In this document: piece after piece, positions 51,246 to 59,350 of the stretch
Position numbering within the stretch: position 1 is the stretch's first letter
Layout of the letters: each line of letters opens with the position of its first letter
DNA from: Treponema socranskii subsp. paredis ATCC 35535
GTDB lineage: Bacteria; Spirochaetota; Spirochaetia; Treponematales; Treponemataceae
Reading direction: 5' to 3'
DNA length: 64,000 nucleotides
NCBI GenBank assembly: GCA_000413015.1
Contig: KE332515.1
Location: forward strand, 248,001 to 312,000
Notes under the pieces: model-generated
What the model saw: the letters and a program-made list of their open reading frames with translations, nothing else
Databases searched by the model: none
Told to the model about the DNA's origin: nothing
Position numbers and translations under genes: made by a program

Positions 51246-51473
51246 ATGAGAGATATTGTTTCGACGCTTTCCCTCGCCGGATCCGTGCTCACCGACGCGC
51301 GCGTCATCGGCACGGCGATCGCCGTATTTTTAGTTATGGACTTTGCCGTCTTTGTCGTAAATTATACGAAAAAACCGAAACGGAAAAAACGTCGGCGTGT
51401 GGAAGCGGCGCCGCCAACGCAAAACGCGGAAGCGGCTTCGGAATCGGATGAAACGGAATCCTCTTCCGCATAG
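51246..51473 (+). CDS. small single-span membrane protein
   Basis: A 75-residue protein: short N-terminus, one helix at about 18-40 (ARVIGTAIAVFLVMDFAVFVVNY), a very basic stop-transfer KKPKRKKRRR, and an acidic Ser/Glu-rich tail. The topology is N-out, tail cytoplasmic by the positive-inside rule. No family is recognised. It lies between the nitrogenase-like operon and a terminator shared with the convergent ybjQ-like gene. Confidence 0.6.
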   Translation: MRDIVSTLSLAGSVLTDARVIGTAIAVFLVMDFAVFVVNYTKKPKRKKRRRVEAAPPTQNAEAASESDETESSSA

Positions 51474-51484
51474 TATATAAAAAA

Positions 51485-51520
51485 ACGGGGCTGTCCGAAA
51501 AGAAAGGGCGGCCTCGTTTT
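51485..51520. terminator. terminator hairpin (GGGGCTGTC family) between convergent genes
   Basis: ACGGGGCTGTCC (51485-51496) pairs with GGGCGGCCTCGT (51506-51517) over 12 positions if G-U pairs are allowed, followed by TTTT. It serves the 75-residue gene and perhaps ybjQ. Confidence 0.75.
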
Positions 51521-51561
51521 ATCGAAAGCGTTTTTACACAAGGGTGCGGTTATGTAAGCGC

Positions 51562-51873
51562 TTATTTGAACTTTACGGCCGTTCCGTAGGCGATAACTTC
51601 GGCTGCGTTTTGCATAATCGCTGCCGACGAATAGCGGATGTTTACAACGGCATCGGCTCCCAGTCCTTCTGCTTCCTGTACCATACGCTTTGTCGCAAGG
51701 GCGCGCGCTTCATTCATCATTTCGGTGTAGCCTTTTAATTCGCCCCCGATTATCGTCTTTAATCCCTGCAAAATGTCTTTGCCGATATTTTTCGACTGAA
51801 TGGTGCTTCCTTTTACCAAACCGATCGTTTCCGAATCTTTGCCGGAAACATAATCAGTATTTACCAAGATCAT
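51562..51873 (-). CDS. YbjQ-family (UPF0145) protein
   Basis: A 103-residue protein of the YbjQ/heavy-metal-binding-domain family, a small pentamer-forming fold. Signatures are GLVKGSTIQSKNIGKD, the GGELKGYTEMMNEARALATKRMVQEAEGLGADAVVNIRY stretch and the final AYGTAVKF. The function of this family is not established. Its AGGAGGAGAAG ribosome site lies inside the end of the upstream membrane-protein gene, which it overlaps by 20 nt. Confidence 0.93.
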   Translation of the reverse strand: MILVNTDYVSGKDSETIGLVKGSTIQSKNIGKDILQGLKTIIGGELKGYTEMMNEARALATKRMVQEAEGLGADAVVNIRYSSAAIMQNAAEVIAYGTAVKFK

Positions 51874-52060
51874 CTTCTTCTCCTCCTTTAATTTCTTTTA
51901 TACGTTGGATAAGCAGCCATATAAAAGCCGCCGAAACCGCAGCGGGAACAATGATTCCGATGAGTTTGAATATGAGCGGCGTAGCGAATTTTACAAAAAA
52001 CACGCCGAATGCAATATAGTATGCCAAATTCAAAAAAACGATTATTATCGGAGCAATCAT
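51854..52060 (-). CDS. small two-span membrane protein coupled to the ybjQ-like gene
   Basis: A 68-residue protein starting MIAPIIIVFLNLAYYIAF, with two hydrophobic helices (2-24 and 30-52) and an acidic tail KEIKGGEEDDLGKY. A longer reading from an ATG at 52108 is possible but its first 16 residues are not membrane-like. It overlaps the ybjQ-like gene, so the two are probably translated together. Family not recognised. Confidence 0.6.
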   Translation of the reverse strand: MIAPIIIVFLNLAYYIAFGVFFVKFATPLIFKLIGIIVPAAVSAAFIWLLIQRIKEIKGGEEDDLGKY

Positions 52061-52197
52061 TTTTTTCGTATGTATATGCATATACATACAATAGCATACC
52101 ATATACAAATTTACAAGGTGCGATTTCGTGTGTGCGATTTTGTAATGTTTTGTCTAAATCCGTTTCCGCGCAGTGTCGTATGTCCTGACGCTACAGC

Positions 52198-53079
52198 TCA
52201 GTCGTCCGCGTGGCGGGGCCAATTCAGATTTTCGGTATTGCAATTTTTATGATTAAACAGATTTATAAGCTGTACCTCTGCATCGTCGGATATTTTTACA
52301 TAGGTGATTAAATCTTTTTTTTGAGTTTCACTGTAAATGTGTATAAAATCGCCGTCGATTTTCAGAATCAGCGATTCATATTCGTTTGAATCTATTTGAT
52401 CATACGAAAAATACGAGTCCCAGTCGGTTTCATCTATCAAATCTCTGCTGAATGAAGGCACTCCGTATCCCGTACAACGATATACGGTATCGGATATTTT
52501 TTCAATTTTATTGAACAAAAAAGAATTGTCATTATGGAATCTCAATCCCATATTACTGATAACGGCATAAAACCGATCTTCCTGTAAAGCCCGTGCTATA
52601 TATTCTTCGGTTTCTTCCTGTATATCGGGATTTTGATTTTCCAATGCATATTTGTGATCATATTTTTTTATTATTGAAGTATCGTTATTTTTTAATGCCT
52701 CGAGAAAATATGACGGTACATATTTTTTTGATATACCGATTTCCGTTACTGAAATTATTGATTCGGGGAGAACCTCGTTGCAATCTTTTATCTTGAGATT
52801 TTTTATTGAAATAAATCCTTTGTATGTATTACCGCCATAAACAAGGGAAAGCAATTTATTTTGTTTGTTTTTATCGGTCAAACGAATTCTGCACTTTTCG
52901 CAATCCAAATTCACTGCCGCACCTTTTCTTATTATTTTTTTATTATTTAACGACAATATCAAATCTTCATCTCGAAAAAATACGGCAATATCTTTTTCGG
53001 CAACATAATGAAAATCTTCAGCATATAAAAACAGTTCGAAAATAAAAAAAACAAGCAATAAAAATTTTTTCTTAAACAT
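52198..53079 (-). CDS. secreted protein, AT-rich, function unknown
   Basis: A 293-residue protein with a signal peptide (MFKKKFLLLVFFIFELFLYA-ED). The mature part begins with a beta-rich segment that looks like a small SH3-like or bacterial Ig-like fold (HYVAEKDIAVFFRDEDLIL, then LDCEKCRIRLTD), followed by a helical middle with EETEEYIARALQEDRFYAVI and a beta C-terminal part. A GAGG Shine-Dalgarno precedes the ATG. Composition is more AT-rich than recQ next to it. No family recognised. Confidence 0.65.
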   Translation of the reverse strand: MFKKKFLLLVFFIFELFLYAEDFHYVAEKDIAVFFRDEDLILSLNNKKIIRKGAAVNLDCEKCRIRLTDKNKQNKLLSLVYGGNTYKGFISIKNLKIKDCNEVLPESIISVTEIGISKKYVPSYFLEALKNNDTSIIKKYDHKYALENQNPDIQEETEEYIARALQEDRFYAVISNMGLRFHNDNSFLFNKIEKISDTVYRCTGYGVPSFSRDLIDETDWDSYFSYDQIDSNEYESLILKIDGDFIHIYSETQKKDLITYVKISDDAEVQLINLFNHKNCNTENLNWPRHADD

Positions 53080-53171
53080 ACTTTACCTCTTCAGTTTTTC
53101 CGAGAACACGTGTTATGCTGACGAAAGCCTGTCCTAAAAGCTCAAGGCATCTGTTCGCCTTATTATATCGA

Positions 53172-54902
53172 TTAGAAACTTTTTTTCCATATTTTTGATT
53201 TTTCGCCGCGCACGATGCCGACTTTTCCTTTCCACGGAAATGTTTTTATACAAATGCGTCCGCTTTTTTCAAGCTGAAAGACGAGTTCTGAAACGGTATC
53301 GTGTTCCCATGTATTGAGGCCGCAGATTTTTTGCGAGCGTTCGTTTAAGAGAGGCAGCAGCATTCCTTCCAGTTCGATTTTCGTGTATGCGTTCCGGTGA
53401 TTTGCAATAAAACGCAATGCGAAGTCTTCATCTCGCTCCGCCGGGAAAAAGCGAGCTCGTGCGAGGTGACATATTTTTTTATACGGCGGCATCGTTCGGA
53501 ACATCTTTTTTTCCGCTTCGATTTTCTTTTCGGCATCGCAGATATCGCAGCCGCTGCATACCGCCTCTTCGGCACCGAGTGCGTCGAGGAGCACTTGCCT
53601 GCGGCAGCTTTTCGTTTCGGCGAATTCTTGCATCGCATATTCTCGGCTCCCTTTCGGAAAGCGCAAAAAACGGGCAGTGTCCGCGGGGCTCCACAGCAAA
53701 ATCGCATTCGCGTCTTTTCCGTCGCGTCCGCTCCGTCCCGCTTCCTGAATATATTGTTCCGCCGTGTTCGGCGCATCGATGTGAACGATCGTGCGGATGT
53801 CTTTTTTATCGACGCCCATACCGTAGGCACAGGTCGCGCAGAGGACGGCATCGGTTTTATCGTAAAACCATTTTTCGATTTTATCCTTTTCCGATTTTTC
53901 CAAGCCCGCGTGATAAAAACGCGCCGCTTCTTTTCCGTAACAGAGCATAAGATCACGCGCCGTGTCTTCGGCGCGGACTCGCGTGGAGCAAAAAATTATC
54001 ATCGGTTTTTGTTCGGTGTAAGCGAGCATGAGCGCCGTATGCTTTTTGCAGCAGCTGTATTCGACGCGGTAGCGGATATTCGGCCGATCGCTTTCCGAGC
54101 GCACGATGCGCGCGCTTCCGTCGAAAAGCACGTCCGCTATGCGGGAAAGCACTTGAGGAGAAGCCGTCGCGGTAAAAGCTGTGACGAGGGGAGAGCCGAG
54201 TTTTTTGATGATGTTTCCGAGCGTCAAATACGAAGGGCGGAAACTGTCGCCCCATTCGGAAACACAGTGCGCTTCGTCGATGGCGACGTGCGCGATTGCG
54301 CATTCGGAAAGGCGGGCTACCAGTGCTTCGTTTTGCAGCACTTCGGGATTCGCCAAAATGATTTTCGCACCCGCTTTTATTTTATTGAAATTTTCCGCCC
54401 GCTCTTCGGCGCTTTGGTTGCCGCGAAACGTAACATTGCCGATATTCCCTTCTTCCATACGCCGCCTTTGATCGGCCATGAGCGCAAGGAGAGGATAGAT
54501 GATGAGCGTCGGCCCGTCCAAAAGCAGGGCGGGAACGAGAAAGCACAAGGATTTTCCGGCTCCCGTCGGAAGGAGAACTATCTGCTTGCCGTATTCGGCC
54601 GAGTCGGTTGTGCTGCCGTCGTTCGATTTCTGAGCGCCGTTGTCGTTCGCATCGGCCGCGTCTTCGTTGACCGCGTCGTTTGTAATATTCTTCGCTTCGG
54701 CCGCAATGCCGCCCGCATCCGAAACATCCGCCTTCGCCGCATCGGCCGCTTTCCTGCTGCGGTACGCGTCGATGATGTTCGCGATGACGAGGCGCTGCCA
54801 CGGATAGAGATAGCTTATGCCGAAAGCGCGTTTTGCCGCACCGAGCGCTTCATCGTCCAAACCTGCTTCGCCGTCGCTATAGATTTCTTTTTCGATGTGC
54901 AT
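53172..54902 (-). CDS. recQ: RecQ-family ATP-dependent DNA helicase
   Basis: A 576-residue 3'-5' helicase for recombination and repair. Walker A PTGAGKS is at about 112-118, the DExH box is AIDEAHCVSEWGDSFRPSYL, then TAFTATASPQVL, the FCSTRVRAEDTAR motif, YGMGVDKKDIRTIVH and the arginine-finger QEAGRSGRDGK. The RecQ-Ct zinc site has CRRQ and CSGCDIC. There is no HRDC domain. Unusual is a ~54-residue Ala/Asp/Asn-rich insert (residues ~50-103) just before Walker A. The start at 54902 follows AAAAGGAAAAA; a longer reading upstream is not helicase-like. Confidence 0.94.
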   Translation of the reverse strand: MHIEKEIYSDGEAGLDDEALGAAKRAFGISYLYPWQRLVIANIIDAYRSRKAADAAKADVSDAGGIAAEAKNITNDAVNEDAADANDNGAQKSNDGSTTDSAEYGKQIVLLPTGAGKSLCFLVPALLLDGPTLIIYPLLALMADQRRRMEEGNIGNVTFRGNQSAEERAENFNKIKAGAKIILANPEVLQNEALVARLSECAIAHVAIDEAHCVSEWGDSFRPSYLTLGNIIKKLGSPLVTAFTATASPQVLSRIADVLFDGSARIVRSESDRPNIRYRVEYSCCKKHTALMLAYTEQKPMIIFCSTRVRAEDTARDLMLCYGKEAARFYHAGLEKSEKDKIEKWFYDKTDAVLCATCAYGMGVDKKDIRTIVHIDAPNTAEQYIQEAGRSGRDGKDANAILLWSPADTARFLRFPKGSREYAMQEFAETKSCRRQVLLDALGAEEAVCSGCDICDAEKKIEAEKKMFRTMPPYKKICHLARARFFPAERDEDFALRFIANHRNAYTKIELEGMLLPLLNERSQKICGLNTWEHDTVSELVFQLEKSGRICIKTFPWKGKVGIVRGEKSKIWKKSF

Positions 54903-55042
54903 AGTTTTTCCTTTTATTTTTTTCCGTTTCCGTACCGGGAGAATGCCGAACTCGGCATTCATTCTCACTGTAATAATCGGTTTAAAAAGCAAATTTACGC
55001 GGAATTGCGGAGCGCTTTTCGGCACTGCCGCTTGCAAAGGGT

Positions 55043-55145
55043 ACGAAACGTGAAGTTCCTTGCTCAATTTGTAACGAGCGCGAAGTTCCCCGCGCCACTT
55101 GCGACATGATTGGCTGATTGAAAAAATGAAGAATACGGGTATAAT
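55043..55145 (+). repeat. duplicated upstream module: ~31-bp tandem repeat plus promoter
   Basis: Between recQ and the next gene are two copies of an ACGAnnCGnGAAGTTCC unit (55043 and 55074), then a GCGACATGATTG segment, TTGAAA (55118-55123), a 16-nt spacer and a perfect TATAAT (55140-55145). The same arrangement recurs at 60891-61007. A GTTAGGC heptamer, the classical integron core site, lies at 55165-55171 just before the gene. Confidence 0.7.
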
Positions 55146-55202
55146 AAAAAGAGGGCTGATATGTGTTAGGCTGACGCCCGCATTGGAGCGCTTAAGGAAA
55201 AA

Positions 55203-56021
55203 ATGAAAAGAATTTTTTTTATATTTTACATAATTATATTTTGCATTATTTCCGCTTTTGCACTTAATCCGGAAGAAGAATATGATTGTCTTTATAAAGA
55301 TTTAAGAAATTTGAGCACTTTTGGATATAAAGATACACTTGATTATAATACAGGAAAATCCGATGGGACTCCTATTTTAACTCAAGGGAGGTTTTATCAA
55401 ACATCCCAAAATACAGATTTTGCTATAAACGGGAAAGGCTTTTTTAAGGTTTTAGATGAAAATGGAAAAATATTTTATACCAGATATGGCTATCTTATAA
55501 TTAATACAGATTCCAGATTGGCTATTCGCTGTAATAATAAAATATACTATCTGCCGGTAGAACCTCTTCCTGATAGTTATTCGTACGAGGAAATCAGAAT
55601 TTATTCAAACGGTAATATCGCGAGTAAGTACTACACGGGAAATAATTCTAAAGTATCTAAGGTACTAGGAACAATTGAGTTATATGATATTACTGCAGAT
55701 AATATAAAAAGTTATGACGGATTTGTTATACAAACAAAAAACGAACCTGAGAAAATTCAGAATGGTAGAATTATACAGGGTTTTTTAGAAGGTTCTTCTG
55801 TATATCTTAATCAAACCTTATTGCGAATGTTATTTTTGTTAGAGCAGATGGATAAGACTCTTGTAAAGTGTAAAGAAACTAAAATTTATATCATCAAACA
55901 TTTAATGGAAACTGATTTTCAAGAATACTATCAAAAGTTATTAACTGATGATATATTGGGTATACATAATCTAAAATATTTAGATGGTTTTACTATTTTT
56001 CTGGAGAGAAACTATAAGTAA
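55203..56021 (+). CDS. flagellar rod/hook-like protein with a Sec signal peptide
   Basis: A 272-residue protein. Residues 1-20 are a strong Sec leader (FFIFYIIIFCIISAFA). The mature part has the FlgF/FlgG pattern: ILTQGRFYQTSQNTDFAINGKGFFKVLD, then FYTRYGYLIINTDSRLAI, as in rod proteins (TGNxxDxAIxGxGFF and YTRxGxFxxDxxG). Rod proteins are normally exported by the flagellar type III system without a Sec signal, so this is a re-targeted relative. The N- and C-terminal coiled coils that hold rod proteins together are not typical here. Composition is AT-rich. It is first in the accessory block and has an AAGGA ribosome site. Confidence 0.72.
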   Translation: MKRIFFIFYIIIFCIISAFALNPEEEYDCLYKDLRNLSTFGYKDTLDYNTGKSDGTPILTQGRFYQTSQNTDFAINGKGFFKVLDENGKIFYTRYGYLIINTDSRLAIRCNNKIYYLPVEPLPDSYSYEEIRIYSNGNIASKYYTGNNSKVSKVLGTIELYDITADNIKSYDGFVIQTKNEPEKIQNGRIIQGFLEGSSVYLNQTLLRMLFLLEQMDKTLVKCKETKIYIIKHLMETDFQEYYQKLLTDDILGIHNLKYLDGFTIFLERNYK

Positions 56022-56220
56022 GATTTTTATAGGAAATATTTTTTAATCGAGCTTGACTCGATTAGAAAATGAAATTAAATTTTAGAGCTAAGTAAAGTAA
56101 TGATGATACGGGGATTGAAGCTGCACAAAATTAAAAAAAGAAGTGTTGCGTCCTGAAATATAATTTTTTCTTTTTCAAATATATAAAAAAGAAATTAATT
56201 ATTCAGGAATAAATAATTTC

Positions 56221-56285
56221 GTATAACACAGGTTCAAAACCGACACGCGGACAAGCCGCAAATGCAGGTTAAGCAGATGTCAGGC
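56221..56285 (+). other. integron attC-like site 1
   Basis: Within the 366-bp gap 56022-56387: GTATAAC (56221-56227), GGTTCAAAACCGAC (56231-56244), GCAGGTTAAGC (56264-56274) and GTCAGGC (56279-56285). The order and spacing fit attC boxes 1L, 2L, 2R and 1R; 1R is one base from the consensus GTTAGGC. The site is 65 bp, within the usual size range. The rest of the gap is AT-rich with no gene that I can support. Confidence 0.55.
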
Positions 56286-56387
56286 GGACGCTCCGCGCAG
56301 GGGGAGAATGTAAAATTTGCTTTGTCTTATCGTATACCATCTATAAAAACCCATATTATTCAATTAATATAATATGGAGGAGGTTCT

Positions 56388-56792
56388 ATGATTTCTATTG
56401 AAAAGACATTAACGATATTGAAAATTGTTTTTTCTGTTTTTATGGTTTTCCATATTGCTATAATAATTTCAATAATATTTTTGGATATTATACCTGTAGA
56501 CTATTTATGGGGCGGACAACTGAAAACAAAAGGTGAACTTTTTATATTCGAATTAATTTCAATTTTAGTACAAACAATTTGTCTTCTGTATGTACTCTTA
56601 TACAAAAAATATTTCTCAGAAAAAATAACCGGTAAAATTATTGCGTGGATTTTGTTTATAATATTTTCTTTTAATACTGTTGGAAATATACTTGCAAAAA
56701 CACTTTTTGAAAAAATAGTATTTACACCGGTAACTTTATGTTTAAGTCTGCTGATGTTACGCATAGCATTGACAAAGAAGACCGAGAAATAA
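56388..56792 (+). CDS. four-helix membrane protein, function unknown
   Basis: A 134-residue protein with four transmembrane helices (about 8-32, 47-72, 82-104 and 108-126). GGAGGAGG gives a strong ribosome site before the ATG. It lies between attC-like site 1 and the attC-like remnant at 56834, as a cassette gene would. Very AT-rich. Family not recognised. Confidence 0.65.
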   Translation: MISIEKTLTILKIVFSVFMVFHIAIIISIIFLDIIPVDYLWGGQLKTKGELFIFELISILVQTICLLYVLLYKKYFSEKITGKIIAWILFIIFSFNTVGNILAKTLFEKIVFTPVTLCLSLLMLRIALTKKTEK

Positions 56793-56833
56793 ATAATGAG
56801 TATTGGAAAAGCCGTATTTAATTATCAATAACA

Positions 56834-56852
56834 GGTTAAGCGGAAGTTATGT
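56834..56852 (+). other. integron attC-like half-site
   Basis: GGTTAAGC (56834-56841), four bases, GTTATGT (56846-56852): the same 2R-4 nt-1R arrangement as the other two sites. The left half is degenerate (a GGAAAAGCCG at 56805-56814 may be 2L). Confidence 0.45.
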
Positions 56853-56877
56853 ACACAACGCTAAGCGTTGGATTTAG

Positions 56878-57711
56878 GTGAAAAAAAATAATATGATTTA
56901 TCCAAAAAATAATCGAATAACTCTTGAATGCAATGAAGAAATTAATAAAAACTTACAAGCTCTTTTGAATTATCCGGAACTTGAGTCGATACATATTGGT
57001 TCATCTCGCAAAAAAATCAAATATAATTCATCAATTTTTAACAATTTCAAAGATTTAACAGAACTTGGTTGTGATCTAGAAAATGTAAAGTTAAATCTTC
57101 CAAAGTTAAAAAGTTTAGGTTGTGGTTTTGGAAAAAATACGGAAATAACTCCTGAATGTAAACAACTTGAAAAAGTTTCCATTTGTAGATGTAAAGATTA
57201 TGAAAATTTTTGGTTACAGATGCAAAAACTTCCTTGTGTAAAAACGATTCATATAGGTTTTGGGAATATGTTAAATCTTTCTTCTATTTGTGAATTACCA
57301 AAACTTGAGGAACTTAGATTTTTTTATATCAAAAATCTTAATGATATAAAAGGTATAGAAAAGTTAAAAAAAACATTAAAAAGGCTTTGGTTTGAAGAAG
57401 GTGCAGGAAAAAATATTTCAGATTGGTCAATTCTTGGCGAGCTTACCGAATTACAAGAACTTGTAATAGGAAATAATTCAAAAATTTCTAATCTTCATTT
57501 TCTTGATACATTAAATAAATTAAAAAGTTTTAGGTTTGTATCAGTAAAAATTACAACAGAAGATTTGTCACCGCTAGATTCTATTCCAGAAGTAGCATAT
57601 TTCCATACAGGTATTGATAAAGAACTTGATTTATATTTAAATGAAAAACAAAGAGAATTAAGAACTAAGATTCAGAACAGAGTAAAAGAGCTTGGGGAAA
57701 AATATAAATAA
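56878..57711 (+). CDS. leucine-rich-repeat protein
   Basis: A 277-residue protein without signal peptide or membrane span, built of leucine-rich units of ~22-25 residues (for example LPKLEELRFFYIKNLNDIKGIEKL and LTELQELVIGNNSKISNLHFLDTL). The layout suits a curved protein-binding solenoid in the cytoplasm. The first codon may be the GTG at 56878 or the ATG at 56893, for which AGGTG would be a ribosome site. It is bounded by attC-like sites at 56846 and 57781, so it would be one cassette. AT-rich. Confidence 0.8.
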   Translation: MKKNNMIYPKNNRITLECNEEINKNLQALLNYPELESIHIGSSRKKIKYNSSIFNNFKDLTELGCDLENVKLNLPKLKSLGCGFGKNTEITPECKQLEKVSICRCKDYENFWLQMQKLPCVKTIHIGFGNMLNLSSICELPKLEELRFFYIKNLNDIKGIEKLKKTLKRLWFEEGAGKNISDWSILGELTELQELVIGNNSKISNLHFLDTLNKLKSFRFVSVKITTEDLSPLDSIPEVAYFHTGIDKELDLYLNEKQRELRTKIQNRVKELGEKYK

Positions 57712-57730
57712 ATAAAATTAAAGGAAAAAC

Positions 57731-57787
57731 ATATAATACCGTTTTCAAAGCCGGCAAGCCTTGTTGCAGGTTAAGCGAATGTTATAC
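57731..57787 (+). other. integron attC-like site 2
   Basis: Degenerate 1L (ATATAAT, 57731-57737), 2L GTTTTCAAAGCCGGC (57741-57755), 2R GCAGGTTAAGC (57766-57776), then four bases and 1R GTTATAC (57781-57787), followed by GGACGCTCCGCC as at site 1. GTTATAC is the exact complement of the 1L box of site 1. Confidence 0.55.
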
Positions 57788-57822
57788 GGACGCTCCGCCG
57801 GGGCGAAGAGCTGGGAGTAATT

Positions 57823-58329
57823 ATGAAATTTGATATTGATGAAAGTTTGCTTTGGAAAGGAAAACCCAAGCAAGGTATTGTATTTACAAAATCAGATATT
57901 TTTATGATTCCTTTTTCTGTATTATGGGCGGGATTTGCTGTTTTTTGGGAAATAAACGTATTACGAATAAAGGATGCTCCTGTTTTTTTTACGTTGTGGG
58001 GCATACCTTTTATTTTAGCCGGAATTTACATTACGATAGGACGCTTTATACATGATTACTTAGCTAGAAAAAACACAGAATATTTTGTTACGGATAAACG
58101 AGTAATAATTGTAAAATACAAAAGAATCGAAAGCATACCGAAGGGAAAATGGACTACATTAAGACTGATAGAATATGCAAACGGAACAGGAACTATTCTG
58201 TTCGCCGAGCCGCCGAGTTTTTTTCACCGATCCGGATTTACGTCATACGGATTATCCTCTGAATTAAGCGTTCCGGGGTTTTACAAAATAAAAGATGCCA
58301 AAAACGTAATGAAATTATTAGAGGAATAA
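57823..58329 (+). CDS. bacterial PH-domain membrane protein
   Basis: A 168-residue protein: N-terminal short polar part with LLWKGKPKQG, two transmembrane helices (about 28-48 and 55-78), then a PH-like domain with TEYFVTDKRVIIVK and a final helix KDAKNVMKLLEE. The W-x-G-x-P start and TDKRVI strand are typical of the bPH/DUF304 family of the inner membrane. Biological role unknown. Its ATG is 36 nt after the 1R box of attC-like site 2, with GGGAG as ribosome site. Confidence 0.78.
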   Translation: MKFDIDESLLWKGKPKQGIVFTKSDIFMIPFSVLWAGFAVFWEINVLRIKDAPVFFTLWGIPFILAGIYITIGRFIHDYLARKNTEYFVTDKRVIIVKYKRIESIPKGKWTTLRLIEYANGTGTILFAEPPSFFHRSGFTSYGLSSELSVPGFYKIKDAKNVMKLLEE

Positions 58330-58355
58330 ACCGTGCGGGGCAATTTGGAGAATAT

Positions 58356-58793
58356 ATGATTTTTAGTAAATTTGAAGATACGATATTAAAAGAATATAAA
58401 AACAAGTTAAAAACTGATAATTCTGTAAAAAATATAGTAAAAGTTTTTATTGAAAATTATTTAAAGGAAAGTAAAAAATATAACCGCAGGGAAGATGCAG
58501 ATATGTTACTTTTCCAATACGGTGTTTACGATTGGGGTAACGGCAAGAATTTGGAAATTGATTTTGTTCGACAACTGCTAAAAGATGAAGATATAATACA
58601 AATACATATTACATTGACAATCCCATTTGAAGAAAAATTTTCAACAATAGAATCATATGAAGAATGGTATAATTCGTTCGAAAATAAAAAAACACTTGAA
58701 GAATGGAAAAACGAGATCGAAACCATGCAGATATTTCAACAAATAAATTCTTTAAAATATAATTTAGAAATCTGGAAAGAGAATGCAGAGTGA
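58356..58793 (+). CDS. small acidic cytoplasmic protein, function unknown
   Basis: A 145-residue charged, mostly helical protein with YGVYDWGNGKNLEIDFVRQL in the middle and many Trp/Glu residues toward the end (EEWYNSF, LEEWKNEIETM). It has the look of small immunity-type proteins in accessory loci, but no toxin partner is visible and I do not recognise a family. GGAG precedes the ATG; 26 nt after the PH-domain gene, so probably one transcript. Confidence 0.6.
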   Translation: MIFSKFEDTILKEYKNKLKTDNSVKNIVKVFIENYLKESKKYNRREDADMLLFQYGVYDWGNGKNLEIDFVRQLLKDEDIIQIHITLTIPFEEKFSTIESYEEWYNSFENKKTLEEWKNEIETMQIFQQINSLKYNLEIWKENAE

Positions 58794-58820
58794 TAGCAAA
58801 GACTTAATTTTAAACTCGAC

Positions 58821-58857
58821 GGGCTGTCGAGAAAGTAACCGACTTTTGAGACAGCCC
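58821..58857. terminator. hairpin of the GGGCTGTC family
   Basis: GGGCTGTC (58821-58828) pairs perfectly with GACAGCCC (58850-58857), with an inner AAAGT/ACTTT stem. No T run follows. Fourth copy of the dispersed hairpin. Confidence 0.65.
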
Positions 58858-58923
58858 CATTTATAGAGTATATATTCTGAAAAAGACGAAAATTGATTTC
58901 TAATAAAATTTTAGAGGTTTTTT

Positions 58924-59328
58924 ATGGGAAATAAAAAAATATATAGTTGTATTACAAAAGCCACAAAAAATGAAAACGGTAATCCCAAATATTCTGCAAA
59001 TTGGATTGTTGCAAAAAGAGGAGTATTTTCTGTTTTTGAAGACTGTATAGAATGTGGGAATTGGAAAATATTGTTTTCTGAAATAAAAATTGCTAAACTT
59101 TACAAGACAAAACAAATGTTTATTCCTGTAAATGTTCTTGAACTGCAAACCGAGAAAGAAACGTTTCAATTCGGTTTTAATCCTTGGGCAAATCCATTCA
59201 AACATTTGAAAATAGACTATGAAATTGAAAATGTAAAATTAAAAATGTCCAAATTCAGTTTAATTTTAAGGGTCGTTTTATTTTTCAGTCTTATTTTAAT
59301 GTTTATATTAAAATATTTTCAAAAATAA
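58924..59328 (+). CDS. tail-anchored protein with possible PH-like domain
   Basis: A 134-residue protein: a beta-rich N-terminal ~105 residues (SANWIVAKRGVFSVFEDCIECGNWKILFSEI and FIPVNVLELQTEKETFQFGFNPW) that could be a PH/GRAM-like barrel, and one C-terminal transmembrane helix (SLILRVVLFFSLILMFIL). No signal peptide, so tail-anchored with the barrel in the cytoplasm. AGAGG before the ATG. AT-rich. Family not recognised. Confidence 0.62.
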   Translation: MGNKKIYSCITKATKNENGNPKYSANWIVAKRGVFSVFEDCIECGNWKILFSEIKIAKLYKTKQMFIPVNVLELQTEKETFQFGFNPWANPFKHLKIDYEIENVKLKMSKFSLILRVVLFFSLILMFILKYFQK

Positions 59329-59350
59329 AGTCGGCAAGCGTCTGATTACG

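Noticed and set aside
53397-55109. 570-residue + strand reading frame opposite recQ
   Set aside because: It is antisense to a complete helicase, rich in Arg/Phe/His as expected for a shadow frame, and has no family motif.
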